From the NCBI RefSeq assembly GCF_049243985.1, contig NC_135375.1, forward strand, positions 22,940,490-23,004,489: a stretch of DNA of 64,000 nucleotides, read 5' to 3'. The notes under the pieces were generated by a model. It saw only the letters and a list, made by a program, of their open reading frames with translations, did not search any database and was not told where the DNA came from. The stretch comes from Paroedura picta. Its lineage: Eukaryota; Chordata; Lepidosauria; Squamata; Gekkonidae. Within the stretch, counting starts at the first letter, position 1, and the number at the start of each line of letters is the position of its first letter. Position numbers and translations under genes: made by a program. Below, piece after piece: positions 21,821-31,216 of this stretch.

Positions 21821-21893
21821 CAGGGGTAGTCAACCTGTGGTCCTCCACATGTTCATGGACTGTACAATTCCCATGAGCCTCTGCCAGCAACAA
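21821..21893. mobile_element. Half of a palindromic hAT-type MITE
   Basis: CAGGGGTAGTCAACCTGTGG...ACAATTCCCATGAGCCTCTG is one arm only. Confidence 0.75.
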
Positions 21894-21895
21894 GT

Positions 21896-22125
21896 ATAGC
21901 CAGCATGGCATAGTACAGGGTTAGTCAACCTGTGGTCCTCTAGATGCTCATGAACTACAATTCCCATGAGGCCCTGCCAGCGTTTGCTGGCAGGGACTCA
22001 TGGGAATTGTAGTCCATGAACATCTGGAGGACCACAGGTTGACTACCCCTGGTGTAGTGGCTAAGAGCAGCAGCTTCTAATCTGGCCAGCCAGGTTTGAT
22101 TCCCTGCTCCCCCACATGCAGCCGG
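21896..22125 (+). mobile_element. tRNA-derived SINE split by a palindromic MITE
   Basis: SINE head AGCCAGCATGGCATAGTA stops at 21915 and resumes as GTGTAGTGGCTAAGAGCAGC at 22052, with box B-like GGTTTGATTCCC and CACATGCAGCC. The MITE (21916-22051) sits exactly in the box A region. The SINE 3' half is missing. Confidence 0.75.
21916..22051. mobile_element. Palindromic hAT-type MITE, full length
   Basis: CAGGGTTAGTCAACCTGTGG to CCACAGGTTGACTACCCCTG. Both arms of about 65 bp carry the GGACTACAATTCCCATGA-type core (left arm GAACTACAATTCCCATGA) around a GCCAGCGTTTGCTGGC centre. Confidence 0.85.
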
Positions 22126-23160
22126 AGAGGTTTCTGTGAGGTGGCTATCTAGTCACATTAACACATTACATTTTCTTTCACATCAGAAGGGGCACCATGT
22201 TAGTTTGCTTCACTGAGATGCCTTGAAGATTTAACATTCTGAGGGAAGCAAAAAAAGCTATTGAGCGAGAATGCATTTTATCTGAAGCTGTCTTCTGGAA
22301 ACTCAAAAGTTCTCAAGTCCTAGCATGTAAAGAAGCTCTGGAATTAGGTTGATATAAGAGAATTAATGTCTTGAACCTCCCTGGGGTGTGAGGTTGGAAG
22401 TGAAAGTAGCTGCCCTGATCATACTCTTCCACATATGGTGACCTTCAGCTAGATGGTCACCAACTAATTTCTGTGTGATCATTCAATTTCTGGAGACTTC
22501 ATGCTGTTTTCTGAAGGTTTGCTTCCGGAACCATGCAGACAGGGACACACAAGTCTAAGCACTGCCCTAGTTTGTGGTTTGTCAGTGTCTTGGAAGTGGA
22601 GAGAAGCCCTGTGTCCTGGTTATTCTTTTGGTGCTGATTGCTGTCCATGCTCAGCTGAGGACCATGAGTCCATAACCTTTGCAACCAAAGCCAAATTGCA
22701 ACAAATCTGGCTCCACAGGGCAGATTCCATGCCATGGGAATTGCATAGAAAATCCCATAGAGGAACATTAGAAGGAGTGGATACTTCCTTGTTAAGTACC
22801 TATTGATCCCCAGGGTCTTAGGGCTGTTTGCATCTCTCACTTTTATCATCACGTCAAACACAATAGAGAAGTGTGCGCGTGAAATCCCGTCTTAAATCTC
22901 TAGGAGATTATATCAGACTTGTTAAGTTCTGGTTCAACAGTTTCAAGCTGAAATTTCCCTTTGAAATTCTTTTGCAGGAGAGTGGCAGATTTTAGGACAG
23001 CAATACTGTATTGGGAGTCTAAAAATGGTAGTATGGGGAGCATTTCAATGTCGGACTTGTATCCCTTTATTCTTTGGCATAGAGATTGCAGAACCACAAT
23101 GTGTATCTGCTGAAATAAACTCTAGTCCCCAAAAGTTTATGCTAGATTGAAATGAAGAGA
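22126..23160. other. Intergenic ZNF131-NIM1K, nothing recognised
   Basis: Unique-looking sequence. Short open frames on both strands at 22499-22861 have no known signature. Confidence 0.4.
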
Positions 23161-23161
23161 A

Positions 23162-23572
23162 AAATAGTTGGCTCTTATATGCCGCTTTTCTCTACCCGAA
23201 GGAGTCTCAAAGCGGCTTCCAATCGCCTTCCCTTTCCTCAACCCACAAGAGACATCCTGTGAGGGAGGTGAGGCTGAGAGAGCCCTGATATTACTGAAGA
23301 AGAAGAAGGGTTGGTTCTTATATGCCACTTTTCTCTCCCTGAAGGAGTCAAAGCGGCTTACAGTCGCCTTCCCATTCCTCTCCCCACAACAGACCCCCTG
23401 TGAGGGAGGTGAGGCTGAGAGAGCCCTGATATTACTGCTCAGTGAGAACAGCTTTATCAGTGCTATGGCGAGCCCAAGGTCACCCAGCTGGCTGCATGTG
23501 GAGGAGGAGCGAGGAATCAAACTCAGCTTGCCAGAAGTCCGGCGCTCCTAACCACTATACCAAGCTGTCTCC
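23162..23572 (-). mobile_element. Dimeric tRNA-derived SINE (full monomer plus 3' half monomer)
   Basis: On the minus strand a full monomer (23572 down to 23297) ends in (CTT)n. A second copy follows without its first half, starting CAGTAATATCAGGGCTCTC at 23296 and running to its own 3' end at about 23162. The same internal junction is present at 44177/44178 and 44674/44675. Confidence 0.88.
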
Positions 23573-23697
23573 CCTAGTAAAGTGTTAGTCCTTAAAGTGC
23601 TGTGGGTTAATGTCGGTTTTTGCTACATGGAGTTGGAGTTAGAGTCTGCCTGAAATTCAAAAAACATGTTTTGAAATGGTATCTGTAGGCCTGCCAC

Positions 23698-23990
23698 GAT
23701 GAGCCTCTTGTGGCGCAGAGTGGTAAGGCAGCGATATGCTGTCTGAATCTGTCTGCCCATGAGGTTGGGAGTTCAATCCCAGCAGCCGGCTCAAGGTTGA
23801 CTCAGCCTTCCATCCTTCCGAGGTTGGTAAAATGAGTACCCAGCTTGCTGGGGGGTAAACGGTGATGACTGGGGAAGGCACTGGCAAACCACCCCGTATT
23901 GAGTCTGCCATGAAAACGCTAGAGGGCGTCACCCCAAGGGTCAGACATGACTCGGTGCTTGCACAGGGGATACCTTTACCTTTACCTTTT
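23698..23990 (+). mobile_element. Sauria SINE with 12-bp target duplication
   Basis: GAGCCTCTTGTGGCGCAGAG head, GGGAGTTCAATCC box B, body to GACATGACTCGGTGCTTGCA, tail (ACCTTT)3. Perfect direct repeat TAGGCCTGCCAC at 23686-23697 and 23990-24001. Near-consensus, so young. Confidence 0.95.
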
Positions 23991-24224
23991 AGGCCTGCCA
24001 CAGGATGAGTGACCTAATTCCATTGGGGGGTTATTAGGTGACAAAACTGGGTTTCTCTTATCAGGCTGCAGTAAAACAACATAGGCTTGCCTGGTAAGTA
24101 AGACGTCATTTAAAGTGGCAATCTGAATTCTGCCGTGACTAGTGTGAGGAGCTTGTGTTTTCCTGTCATAGAATTTAAGAGCGTAAACGTTCCAGACTGT
24201 ACAAAGAATCCTAAAACAAAGCCA

Positions 24225-24300
24225 ACGCTAAGTCGCCTTACTAAGTCAGGCCATAGACCGCCGTAAGTTGGACGTGACTCGACCGTACTTTACACATTCA
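24225..24300 (+). mobile_element. 5S-derived SINE 3' part
   Basis: GCCATAGACCGCCGTAAGTTGGACGTGACTCGACCGTACTTTACAC has the form of the 3' part of the 5S-derived SINEs (compare ATAAGCCAGTTGTGG near 29.0 kb and CATAAATTTGTTGTGACTTG near 46.46 kb). CpG-rich and little decayed in this segment. Confidence 0.5.
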
Positions 24301-25160
24301 ACTACTCAGTAATGTGGTGTGTTGTCCAGTTTCAATACCTTCTACGAGACACATGAGAATGCACTCAGGCCGAGAGTAATAAGGGTGGAATTTTGGAGAA
24401 TAAATCTTTTAACGGGGGGGGGGGGGGGGGGAGGCTCCAAGACAGGGATATTTTGACACATTTTATACGTGTGGGAGCCTCTTCCTTTATATATATTTTT
24501 ACCACTTTATAGTCCCCATTACTCCATTACAGGGGTGTATTTAAACAACTGAGGAAGACCCCCAACAGGGGCTGTTAAGCATTTGGGTTTTTTTGTATCA
24601 GGTCATTTATCCATGTGCTCTGGATTTGTACAATAGTGTGAGACTAATGTTGATGTTTTTACATTTTTAAATGTGCACATGAGTGATAATAAATATTTGT
24701 ATTTTAATATTTAGCTTATTCTTCTTCTGCCCAGCCTGTAAGTTTCCCAGCTAGTCCAGTCCCATAGATATGGAAATAGGGTTCTTCTTAGAAAGATGCA
24801 TCTTCCAGAAAGGTTTCAAGCTACCTACCTGTCCTGAAGGCAGAGAAAACTGCAAGTGCTGAACATTCTTTTTATTGGAGGGGGGGGGATCCATGTGCCT
24901 GTGTACAGTTCTCCAAGCAGATCAGGCCGGATCAACTAAGATTAAATTGGAACAACCCTTGACTGGCTCGGCCCAATGCAATGTAGGGCTGCATAAAAGT
25001 AAACCCCACTGAACTTAATGGGGAGTTAAAACAGGAGTTCCCTTTACAAAGTAACACTTTTTATTCATACATTTCCCCTGAGCCAGGGTTCACTTCATCA
25101 GAGGCACTGGCTTGCCCAGCCATCAGGTCAATGCTTTTGAGTGGATGTACCCTTCAAGAA
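24301..25160. other. Intergenic with G-tract
   Basis: A run of 18 G at 24414-24431 is likely slippage-prone. No gene or repeat family recognised in the rest. Confidence 0.4.
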
Positions 25161-25164
25161 GAGG

Positions 25165-25425
25165 GAAAGTTGTTTTTTTTGTAACTCCCCCCTCCTTTTT
25201 ACAATCCGAAGGAGTCTTAAATCATGTTACAATCTCCTCCCCTTCCTCTCCCAAAAACACACACCCTGTAAGGTAGCTGGGGCTAAGAGAGCTCTGTAAG
25301 AACAGCTCTAACGGGACTGTGACTAGCCCAAAGGTCACCCAGCAGGCTGCATGAGGAGGAGCAGGGAGTCAAACGCTACTCGGCAGATTAGAGTCCACCA
25401 CTCTACACCATGCTGGCTCGCTGGC
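25165..25425 (-). mobile_element. tRNA-derived SINE, diverged
   Basis: Reverse complement gives GAGCCAGCATGGTGTAGAGT head, AGTTTGACTCCC box B-like, GGTGACCTTTGGGCTAGTCA, GGAGATTGTAACATG. It abuts the NIM1K CpG island. Confidence 0.8.
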
Positions 25426-25439
25426 AAGTTTCTGCAGCA

Positions 25440-25962
25440 TACGTCAGGCAGAAAGCCCACCGGTGTAGCTCCTCCCTTCTCAACCATGCCGGCTGCTATA
25501 GAAACGCGCTGGCCTCTGTCCAGTTGGCCGGCGGCTTCTCAGGCCACGCCCCCGCCGCGGGCCCATTGGTCCCCTGGGCCATTCCCCCCACCCCCCCACC
25601 CCCTCGAGCGTGTTCCAGCGCCTCATCGTTTGCAGAGCGGCCTCCTACTCTCGGGCGGCCTCTGCTGGCAGGCGAAGGAAGCGACGGGGCTGCGCGGAGT
25701 TGCTTGGGCGCCGGCGCTGGAGGGGCGCGCGGGTGAGATGCGTCTCCCTCCCGTCCCTGGGTTCGGTTTGCTCGCAAGGGAGCCCCGTCGGTTTCCATGG
25801 GGGATGAGGGTCTGCCGGGGTGCGGTGCGGTGCCATGCCAGGGAACCTGGGGGGCGGGCGGGGCGCCCTCGTGCAGGGCGCATCTCAGTCCTTTCCGCAC
25901 CTTATGCAACAGCCGACCCGGCTTGTGCGCGCGGAGCTGCATCCCGCCAAAGCCCTCTTGCC
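25440..25962 (+). promoter_or_regulatory. NIM1K: CpG-island promoter, probably NIM1K
   Basis: Dense CpG. GGCCACGCCCCCGCCGCGGG (Sp/KLF-type box) is followed by CCCATTGGTCCC (inverted CCAAT) near 25560, and a GGCGCGCGG|GTGAGA donor lies at 25733. It lies upstream of NIM1K on the same strand with no other gene between, so it is assigned to NIM1K by position. Transcript evidence would be needed to prove it. Confidence 0.65.
25600..25732 (+). other. NIM1K: Probable NIM1K exon 1 (5' UTR), start approximate
   Basis: Donor GCGCGCGG|GTGAGATG ends the exon at 25732. The first coding exon of NIM1K lies 22 kb downstream and has a 3' splice site upstream of its ATG, so a leader exon in a CpG island is expected. 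Its 5' end is a guess placed after the CCAAT box. Confidence 0.45.
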
Positions 25963-26104
25963 CAGGGATCTTCAACCTGTGGTCCTCCAGATGTTCATGG
26001 ACTACAATTCCCATGAGCCCCTGCCAGCATTTGCAAATGCTGGCAGGGGCTCATGGGAATTGTAGTCCATGAACATCTGGAGGACCACAGGTTGAGGATC
26101 CCTG
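25963..26104. mobile_element. Near-perfect palindromic hAT-type MITE, 142 bp
   Basis: Two 71-bp arms differ at one position: CAGGGATCTTCAACCTGTGG against CAGGGATCCTCAACCTGTGG after inversion, meeting at GCATTTGC/GCAAATGC. Recently inserted 230 bp downstream of the putative NIM1K exon 1 donor. No clean target duplication could be aligned. Confidence 0.9.
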
Positions 26105-27015
26105 CGGTCTTGCCGAAGACCTGTCGGCGTCCCGGGGGCTGCGGGGTTTGAGTCCCGGCCGCGTGTGGGGGGTGCATGTGCGAGGGCGTTGAAGCATGGC
26201 TGTCCCCGGGGGCGTCTGTTGCGAGTGTTTCGGGAATCCCCGGGTGTGCGTGCCAGGAACATGAGAAGCCGCTGCCTGTTGCCTTTGGACATGTCTTTCC
26301 AGACGCTGGCTTGACCCGCACTGTATGTGCTTGTTTTCAAAGTTAGATGTAGACCTAAAAGTGGGCACATATCTGAACCCAACCAAGGCTATGGAGGATT
26401 TCCCTGCATTTTATACCTAGTAGACAGGCATTTGCCCTTTCCAAAGCATTTCCCTTAGGAACCCCCCTCCCCTTCTGATAGGAGTCTGTGCGTGTATATA
26501 TATATATATAATATCCCATGAATATCCAAACCAGTAAGGAGAAAATGGGTTCTGTGCACCTTTTGCACTGGGTTCCGTAAAAATTGGTGTGATCTGCACA
26601 GGGGAGGAAGGGAAGTCCTAGGAAATTTGGGAGAGGGCTGTGTGGCGTTACTTGTGCTTCTTAGCAGTCATTTCCCTCCCTGCAACAGGTGATGCGTACT
26701 GTCAAACCTGACAGCCATGGCTCTCTGGAAGGGTAGGAGATCTTTGCATGCATGCAAATTCAATAATGATGATGATGATGATGATGATGATAATAATGCA
26801 CTCAAAGGGGGCTGGGTGATATTATTTTGCTTACTGTCTTCCTATACTGTGTTTTTGTTAAGTTGGTCACAAGATGGTTTAACCTTTAAATCTTTTAGGC
26901 AGTTTCCAGTAATCACTGGTCTGTATTGGAGTGGGGAAAAAGCAAGGGAGTGTTGGGAGAATAGGAATAGTACCTTCTCAGTTGTAGTTCCCCAGCCTCG
27001 GAATAACCTCTCTCA
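26105..27015 (+). other. NIM1K: NIM1K intron 1, proximal part
   Basis: CpG-rich shoulder to about 26300, then unique-looking sequence, a (TA)n near 26500, and a (GAT)n microsatellite at 26767-26791 that creates a spurious Asp run in one frame. Confidence 0.4.
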
Positions 27016-27160
27016 GAAGACAAATTCAGGTGGGTAGCTCTGTTGGTCTGAAGACGCAGAACAGAATTTGGATCCAGTGGCACACAGAAGCTTATATCCC
27101 GAATAAAGCTTTGTTGGTCTTAAAGGTGCCTCTGGACTCAAACTTTATTCTGATCTCTAT
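27016..27160. mobile_element. Palindromic repeat (TTGGTCTTAAAGGTGCC type)
   Basis: GGTGGGTAGCTCTGTTGGTC, AGAATTTGGATCCAGTGGCAC and the inverted CTTTGTTGGTCTTAAAGGTG...GGACTCAAACTTTATTC form a loose inverted repeat. The same GGCCTTAAAGGTGCC text reappears at about 59440-59475. Family not assigned. Confidence 0.45.
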
Positions 27161-27344
27161 TTCTGGGGCATGCTGAAGGGCCTGGCTTAAAATATTTTAG
27201 CTTCTCTGTGCCTGCCCTAACTGACTGAATACCCTGTCACTGTTTTCTATGGGTTCTTATGGATGTTCATTCTGTTAATAAGATTTGATGTTATGGTTCT
27301 TCTATTTTTAGCCTCTTTCTAGGACTGGCATTTTGGAGAGCTTT

Positions 27345-27415
27345 TTTTTAATTGTGCGCCGCCTCGGGGCCGTTGACCTGGAAAGCTGGAATAAAAATAT
27401 GTGAGACAAATAAAG
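27345..27415 (+). mobile_element. L2-type 3' tail
   Basis: GTGCGCCGCCTCGGGGCCG...GGAATAAAAATATG...ACAAATAAAG is a degraded GCCGCC...GGGGCG...ATAAAT tail. Confidence 0.4.
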
Positions 27416-27769
27416 AAAGGTCGGGAATAGGAAGCTGGAGAGTTTGGAAGAGAAGGAATGACTTTGGAAACGCAAGAGCCAAAAGATTGCTGAGTCTGAA
27501 TTCCTGCATGACACTGAATGTTTTTTAGCCCACTTTCATTGACTCACACTGCATTCAGGCAGATGGTGAGAGGGAGGGCAGGAAGGGATGAGTCAATGCT
27601 CGGTTCTCATGGCCCTTTCTTACGTGCCCTGGGTAATGCCACTTGCCAGTTTGGGATCTGGGAGGCCAGATTGGACCAGGGATCCCAGAGTTGTTGTTTT
27701 TGTTTTGTCTTCCCCTGGGCATAGAGCAGAGGTCACTGTGGAATGGGGGTGAGGAGCTGTGAATTTCCT

Positions 27770-27835
27770 GCATTGTGCCCAGGATGTGACTAGATGACCC
27801 TTGGGGTCCCTTCTAGCTCTGTTTCTATTTGCTGA
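27770..27835 (+). mobile_element. CR1 LINE 3' end, short
   Basis: GTGACTAGATGACCCTTGGG and GTCCCTTCTAGCTCTGTTTCTA match the CR1 3' terminus. Confidence 0.6.
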
Positions 27836-27987
27836 TGTGAAAAATGAAGGGGTGGTTCCAGGTATCTTGTTTCTGGAGTGTGAAAAATTGGCAACCTTAG
27901 ACATGGAGGTTTATGTTGTGCCAGGCCAGAAAGCTAACTTAAAGTCAGATTGCCTCTGTCATGTACTTTACACGGGAAAGTACAGTG

Positions 27988-28283
27988 CACAGCTTGGTGT
28001 AGTGGTTAGGAGCATGGACTTCTAATCTGGCATGCCGGGTTCGATTCTGCACTCCCACATGCAGCCAGCTGGGTGACCTTGGGCTCGCCACGGCACTGAT
28101 AAAACTGTTCTGACTGAGCAGTGATATCAGGGCTCTCTCAGCCTCACCCTCCTCATAGGGTGTCTGTTCTGGGGAGAGGAAAGGGAAGGTGACTGTAAGC
28201 CACTTTAAAACTCCTATGGGTAGAGAAAAGTGGCATATAAGAACCAACTCTTCTTCTTCTCCTTCTCCTCCTCCTCCTCCTGG
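27988..28283 (+). mobile_element. tRNA-derived SINE, full length
   Basis: CACAGCTTGGTGTAGTGGTT head, GGGTTCGATTCTGC box B, standard body, GGCATATAAGAACCAACTC end, then (CTT)n drifting to (CTC)n. Confidence 0.9.
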
Positions 28284-28539
28284 GGAAAATGAGTGTGCGT
28301 CAGGCACAGTGTGATCAGTACACCAAATCTTGTTTTTGACAGATCAATATAATTTTGTTACAAGAGCTTTCTTTCATATTCGCAGTCAGTCAAAAGCTGG
28401 AGTCCAAAGAATGGTGGAGATATTTCCATGTCCCTAAGGGGTCTGATATTGCTGGAATGGCTGCCCAGCCAGAGGGGCTTTCAGTAGTATGAGGTGTAGC
28501 CCAGGATCTAAACAGCTTGGATTCTTCTTCCTGCACAGA

Positions 28540-29035
28540 AGAAGGAGCTGTGGCCTGGATAGCCCAGACTAACCCAATCATGTTAGATCTCAGAAGCTAA
28601 GCAGGGTTGGCCCTGGCTAGTCTTTGGATGGGAGACCACCAAGGAATAGGAGGATCACTATGCAGAGGAAGGCAATAGAATCATAAGAATCATAGAGTTG
28701 GAAGGGACCTCATGGGTCATCTAGTCCAACCCTTGCATTATGCAGGACACTCCCAACCCTATCGCTCATCTACTGTAACCTGCCACTCCCTTGAGCCTTC
28801 ACAGAATCAGCCTCTCCGTCAGATGGCTATCTAGCAAACCACCTCTGTTAAAGTCTTGCTTTAAAACCCTACGGGGGGGGGGGCCTTCACGAGTCAGCTA
28901 AGCAAGGTCAGTCCTTAGAAGGGGGACCACCAAGGAAGGCTCTGCAGAGGAAGGCCATGGCCAACCACCTCTGCTCTGCACTTGCCTTGAAAGCCCCTTG
29001 CTGGGTCACCATAAGCCAGTTGTGGTTTGACTGCC
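28540..29035 (+). mobile_element. 5S rRNA-derived SINE(s), interrupted by CR1
   Basis: AGATCTCAGAAGCTAAGCAG (28588-28607), GGTTGGCCCTGGCTAGTC and TTGGATGGGAGACC match the 5S rRNA internal control region (5S: GATCTCGGAAGCTAAGCAGG, TTGGATGGGAGACC). The copy breaks at about 28680, where a CR1 end is inserted, and resumes with CAAACCACCTCTG at about 28836. A second, diverged 5S-like copy follows at about 28890-29030 (GTCAGCTAAGCAAGGTCAGT, GGGGGACCACC). It is a SINE, not a 5S gene. Confidence 0.8.
28682..28836 (-). mobile_element. CR1 LINE 3' end inserted in a 5S-derived SINE
   Basis: ATCATAAGAATCATAGAGTT octamer end, GGAAGGGACCTCATGGGTC, ATCTAGTCCAACCCTTGC, and CTCCGTCAGATGGCTATCTAG at the truncated inner edge. 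Confidence 0.85.
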
Positions 29036-29846
29036 CATGCACATGTGCAGATGAGATATGGAAGATGTCTGACTTCGGACCTTATCTGCGTATGGTTTGT
29101 TTAATGCTGGTTAGCAGTGCCCCATGGCTGTTGGCAGATTCAGGTAGGTCAGCTAGGCGTAGTTCATGCCTCGTATGCCTCTCCAGTGAGTAAACAGCCC
29201 CTCCGAAGCAGCATCTAATGTCACTTTTCTAGTTGAGTTTGTCAGGTCTGAAAATAAGACCCCCCCCTTAATTCGCTTAGGGCCGCGATCTTGTAATGCG
29301 TAATTCATGAACTCTGGCGTTTAGCATTTCCATATCAGATGCTTCAAATTCAACTACAAATAGTCTGTATAGTTGTCGCATCTCCCAGGTAGTTCTGCTT
29401 GAAAGTGGATCCCTTCGAGAGGATTAATAGGATACATTTTCTGTTTGTTGTCCTGACAACTGTGGCTCAATGCAGCAGTCTGTTAATCCGCACAGGTTAA
29501 TCTAATTTCAAGATTAGCTCATTGGCATCAAGCAGCGGGGTGGGGGAAGGGGATCTGGGATTGATGCCAACAGATCAATGACATTTTATAAAATGCCAGC
29601 CCTGGGTAGCAATGATGCCGTGTCATTGAGGAAAGAACTGAGGCTTTAAACCAGTGGTTCTCTAAGAATCCTGTTGAAATTTTATCAGGGCTTCTCATGG
29701 AGAAAAATCAGCCACCGCAGATTCAATGCAGCTAGCTATACCTTCCAAAGAACTGCTTTGCTCTAAAGAAATGCTTGAAATGGCTTTACAAAAAGTGTGG
29801 GGGAAACCCTCTCCATAATACATTTAAAAAACACTGAAATGAACTA
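29036..29846 (+). other. NIM1K: NIM1K intron 1, nothing recognised
   Basis: Unique-looking. No ORF with family signature and no repeat named. Confidence 0.4.
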
Positions 29847-29856
29847 ATGCAGGTAT

Positions 29857-30138
29857 AAAGGTAAAGGTATCCCCTGTGCAAGCCCCGAGTCATGTCTGAC
29901 CCTTGGGGTGACGCCCTCCAGCGTTTTCATGGCAGACTCAATACGGGGTGGTTTGCCAGTGCCTTCCCCAGTCATTACCGTTTACCCCCCAGCAAGCTGG
30001 GTACTCATTTTACCGACCTCGGAAGGATGGAAGGCTGAGTCAACCTTGAGCCGGCTGCTGGGATCGAACTCCCAGCCTCATGGGCAGAGCTTCAGACAGC
30101 ATGTCGGCTGCCTTACCACCCTGCGCCACAAGAGGCTC
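29857..30138 (-). mobile_element. Sauria SINE in a transduced block
   Basis: Same orientation and nearly the same sequence as the copy at 15791-16074, with (ACCTTT)n tail at the left end. It lacks the AATATAGGAGT repeat on its left, although that sequence is present on its right (30141-30151). Confidence 0.93.
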
Positions 30139-30493
30139 ATAATATAGGAGTGTGTAGCTTCTAAGAAGAACACACAAGTGTGCTGGATTATTTGGAGGTG
30201 CTTGTGCTATGTTTTGTGCTAGATAGGTTGGCAGACTATTTTAAATTCTATTTTACATCTTCTATAAGATATACAGTATGCAACTGAGAGGCATTTCAGC
30301 AGCACTGCTGGAGAATTTGGGATATAGACAGTGGATGAACAGGAATTCTCACACGCGCACGCACGCACATGAGTCGCACACATTGTGTAAGTCACACACG
30401 TTGTCACACACAGGGGTTACAAGGCATGTAGAATCAATGTGGGAGTGGAATACAACATACCAAATGCAACCTGTCAGCATCACCCAGTGGCGC
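29857..30493 (-). repeat. Duplicated 637-bp block (SINE plus 5' flank), daughter copy
   Basis: Matches 15791-16432 over SINE and about 350 bp of non-SINE sequence with small indels. The block is bounded by TGCAGGTAT (29848-29856) and TGCAGATAT (30494-30502), 8 of 9 matching. The left edge is exactly the SINE tail. Confidence 0.8.
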
Positions 30494-30502
30494 TGCAGAT
30501 AT

Positions 30503-30884
30503 CAAAGTTGCCAAAATCGGCCTAGAAACAATAAAACAACCTGGCAGAGTAATTAGTGGACTCAGTCCGATGTCAGGAAGGAAGAGCACAGGTAATGCTG
30601 CAAAATGAACAAAATTGTCTGGACCAATGAAGATTTTCCTCCTGGGGGCTACACCTTAAAAGGAGAGGCACTTAGTAAAGTGCTGTTGGGGTGGCAGTGA
30701 ACAGCTAGAGCTCCTCCTTGGAAAAGGCCTCCTCTCTGTTTGCCCCCCACCAGAAGGTTGAAGGACACAGAGAATATCGCCACAGCTGAGCTTCTTCCTC
30801 AGTGCCTGCCCACATTGCCTGGCAAATGCTCCATGTGAACAGGCTGTCACAGGATACATGACCTCTGGGGTGATGGTGGAAAGT
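30503..30884 (+). other. NIM1K: NIM1K intron 1, nothing recognised
   Basis: No named repeat or gene signal. Confidence 0.35.
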
Positions 30885-31095
30885 GCTGTCAGGTCTCAGG
30901 TGAATTATGGCGACCCCGCAGGGTTTTCAAGGTCAGACACATCCAGAGGTGGTTTGCCATTGCCTGAATCTGCATGAACACCCTGGACTTCTTTTGGAGG
31001 CCTCCCAACCAAATGTTAACCAGGAGCTAACCCTGCTTAGCTTCCAAGATCTGATGAGAGCCGGCTAGTCTGGGCCATCCAGGTATAGGCAATGT
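30885..31095 (-). mobile_element. 5S rRNA-derived SINE, near full length
   Basis: The minus strand starts GCCTATACCTGGATGGCCCA, then CAGATCTTGGAAGCTAAGCA (5S box A/intermediate element), GGTTAACATTTGGTTGGGAG (box C-like), then GCAATGGCAAACCACCTCTG and a CGCCATAATTCACC end. The 5S head plus unrelated tail is diagnostic of a 5S-derived SINE. Confidence 0.85.
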
Positions 31096-31216
31096 TTCCC
31101 ACAGTCACCACTTATTGGGACAAGCTAGATTTGTGGATCTCATCCCAATTCAGACTCTCTCTTGGGGCCCTTCAGACAATCAGGATCTCAGATTGCAAAG
31201 GTTAATGTTTCATTGG

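Noticed and set aside
25351-26016. 221-codon open frame in the CpG island
   Set aside because: GC-rich composition keeps several frames open on both strands. It runs into a MITE arm at its end and has no known signature.
26767-26791. Asp-run peptide (also 34443-34490)
   Set aside because: A plain (GAT)n microsatellite.
28588-28660. Possible 5S rRNA gene
   Set aside because: Only part of 5S is matched, with many changes and a foreign tail shared with other loci. This is a SINE.
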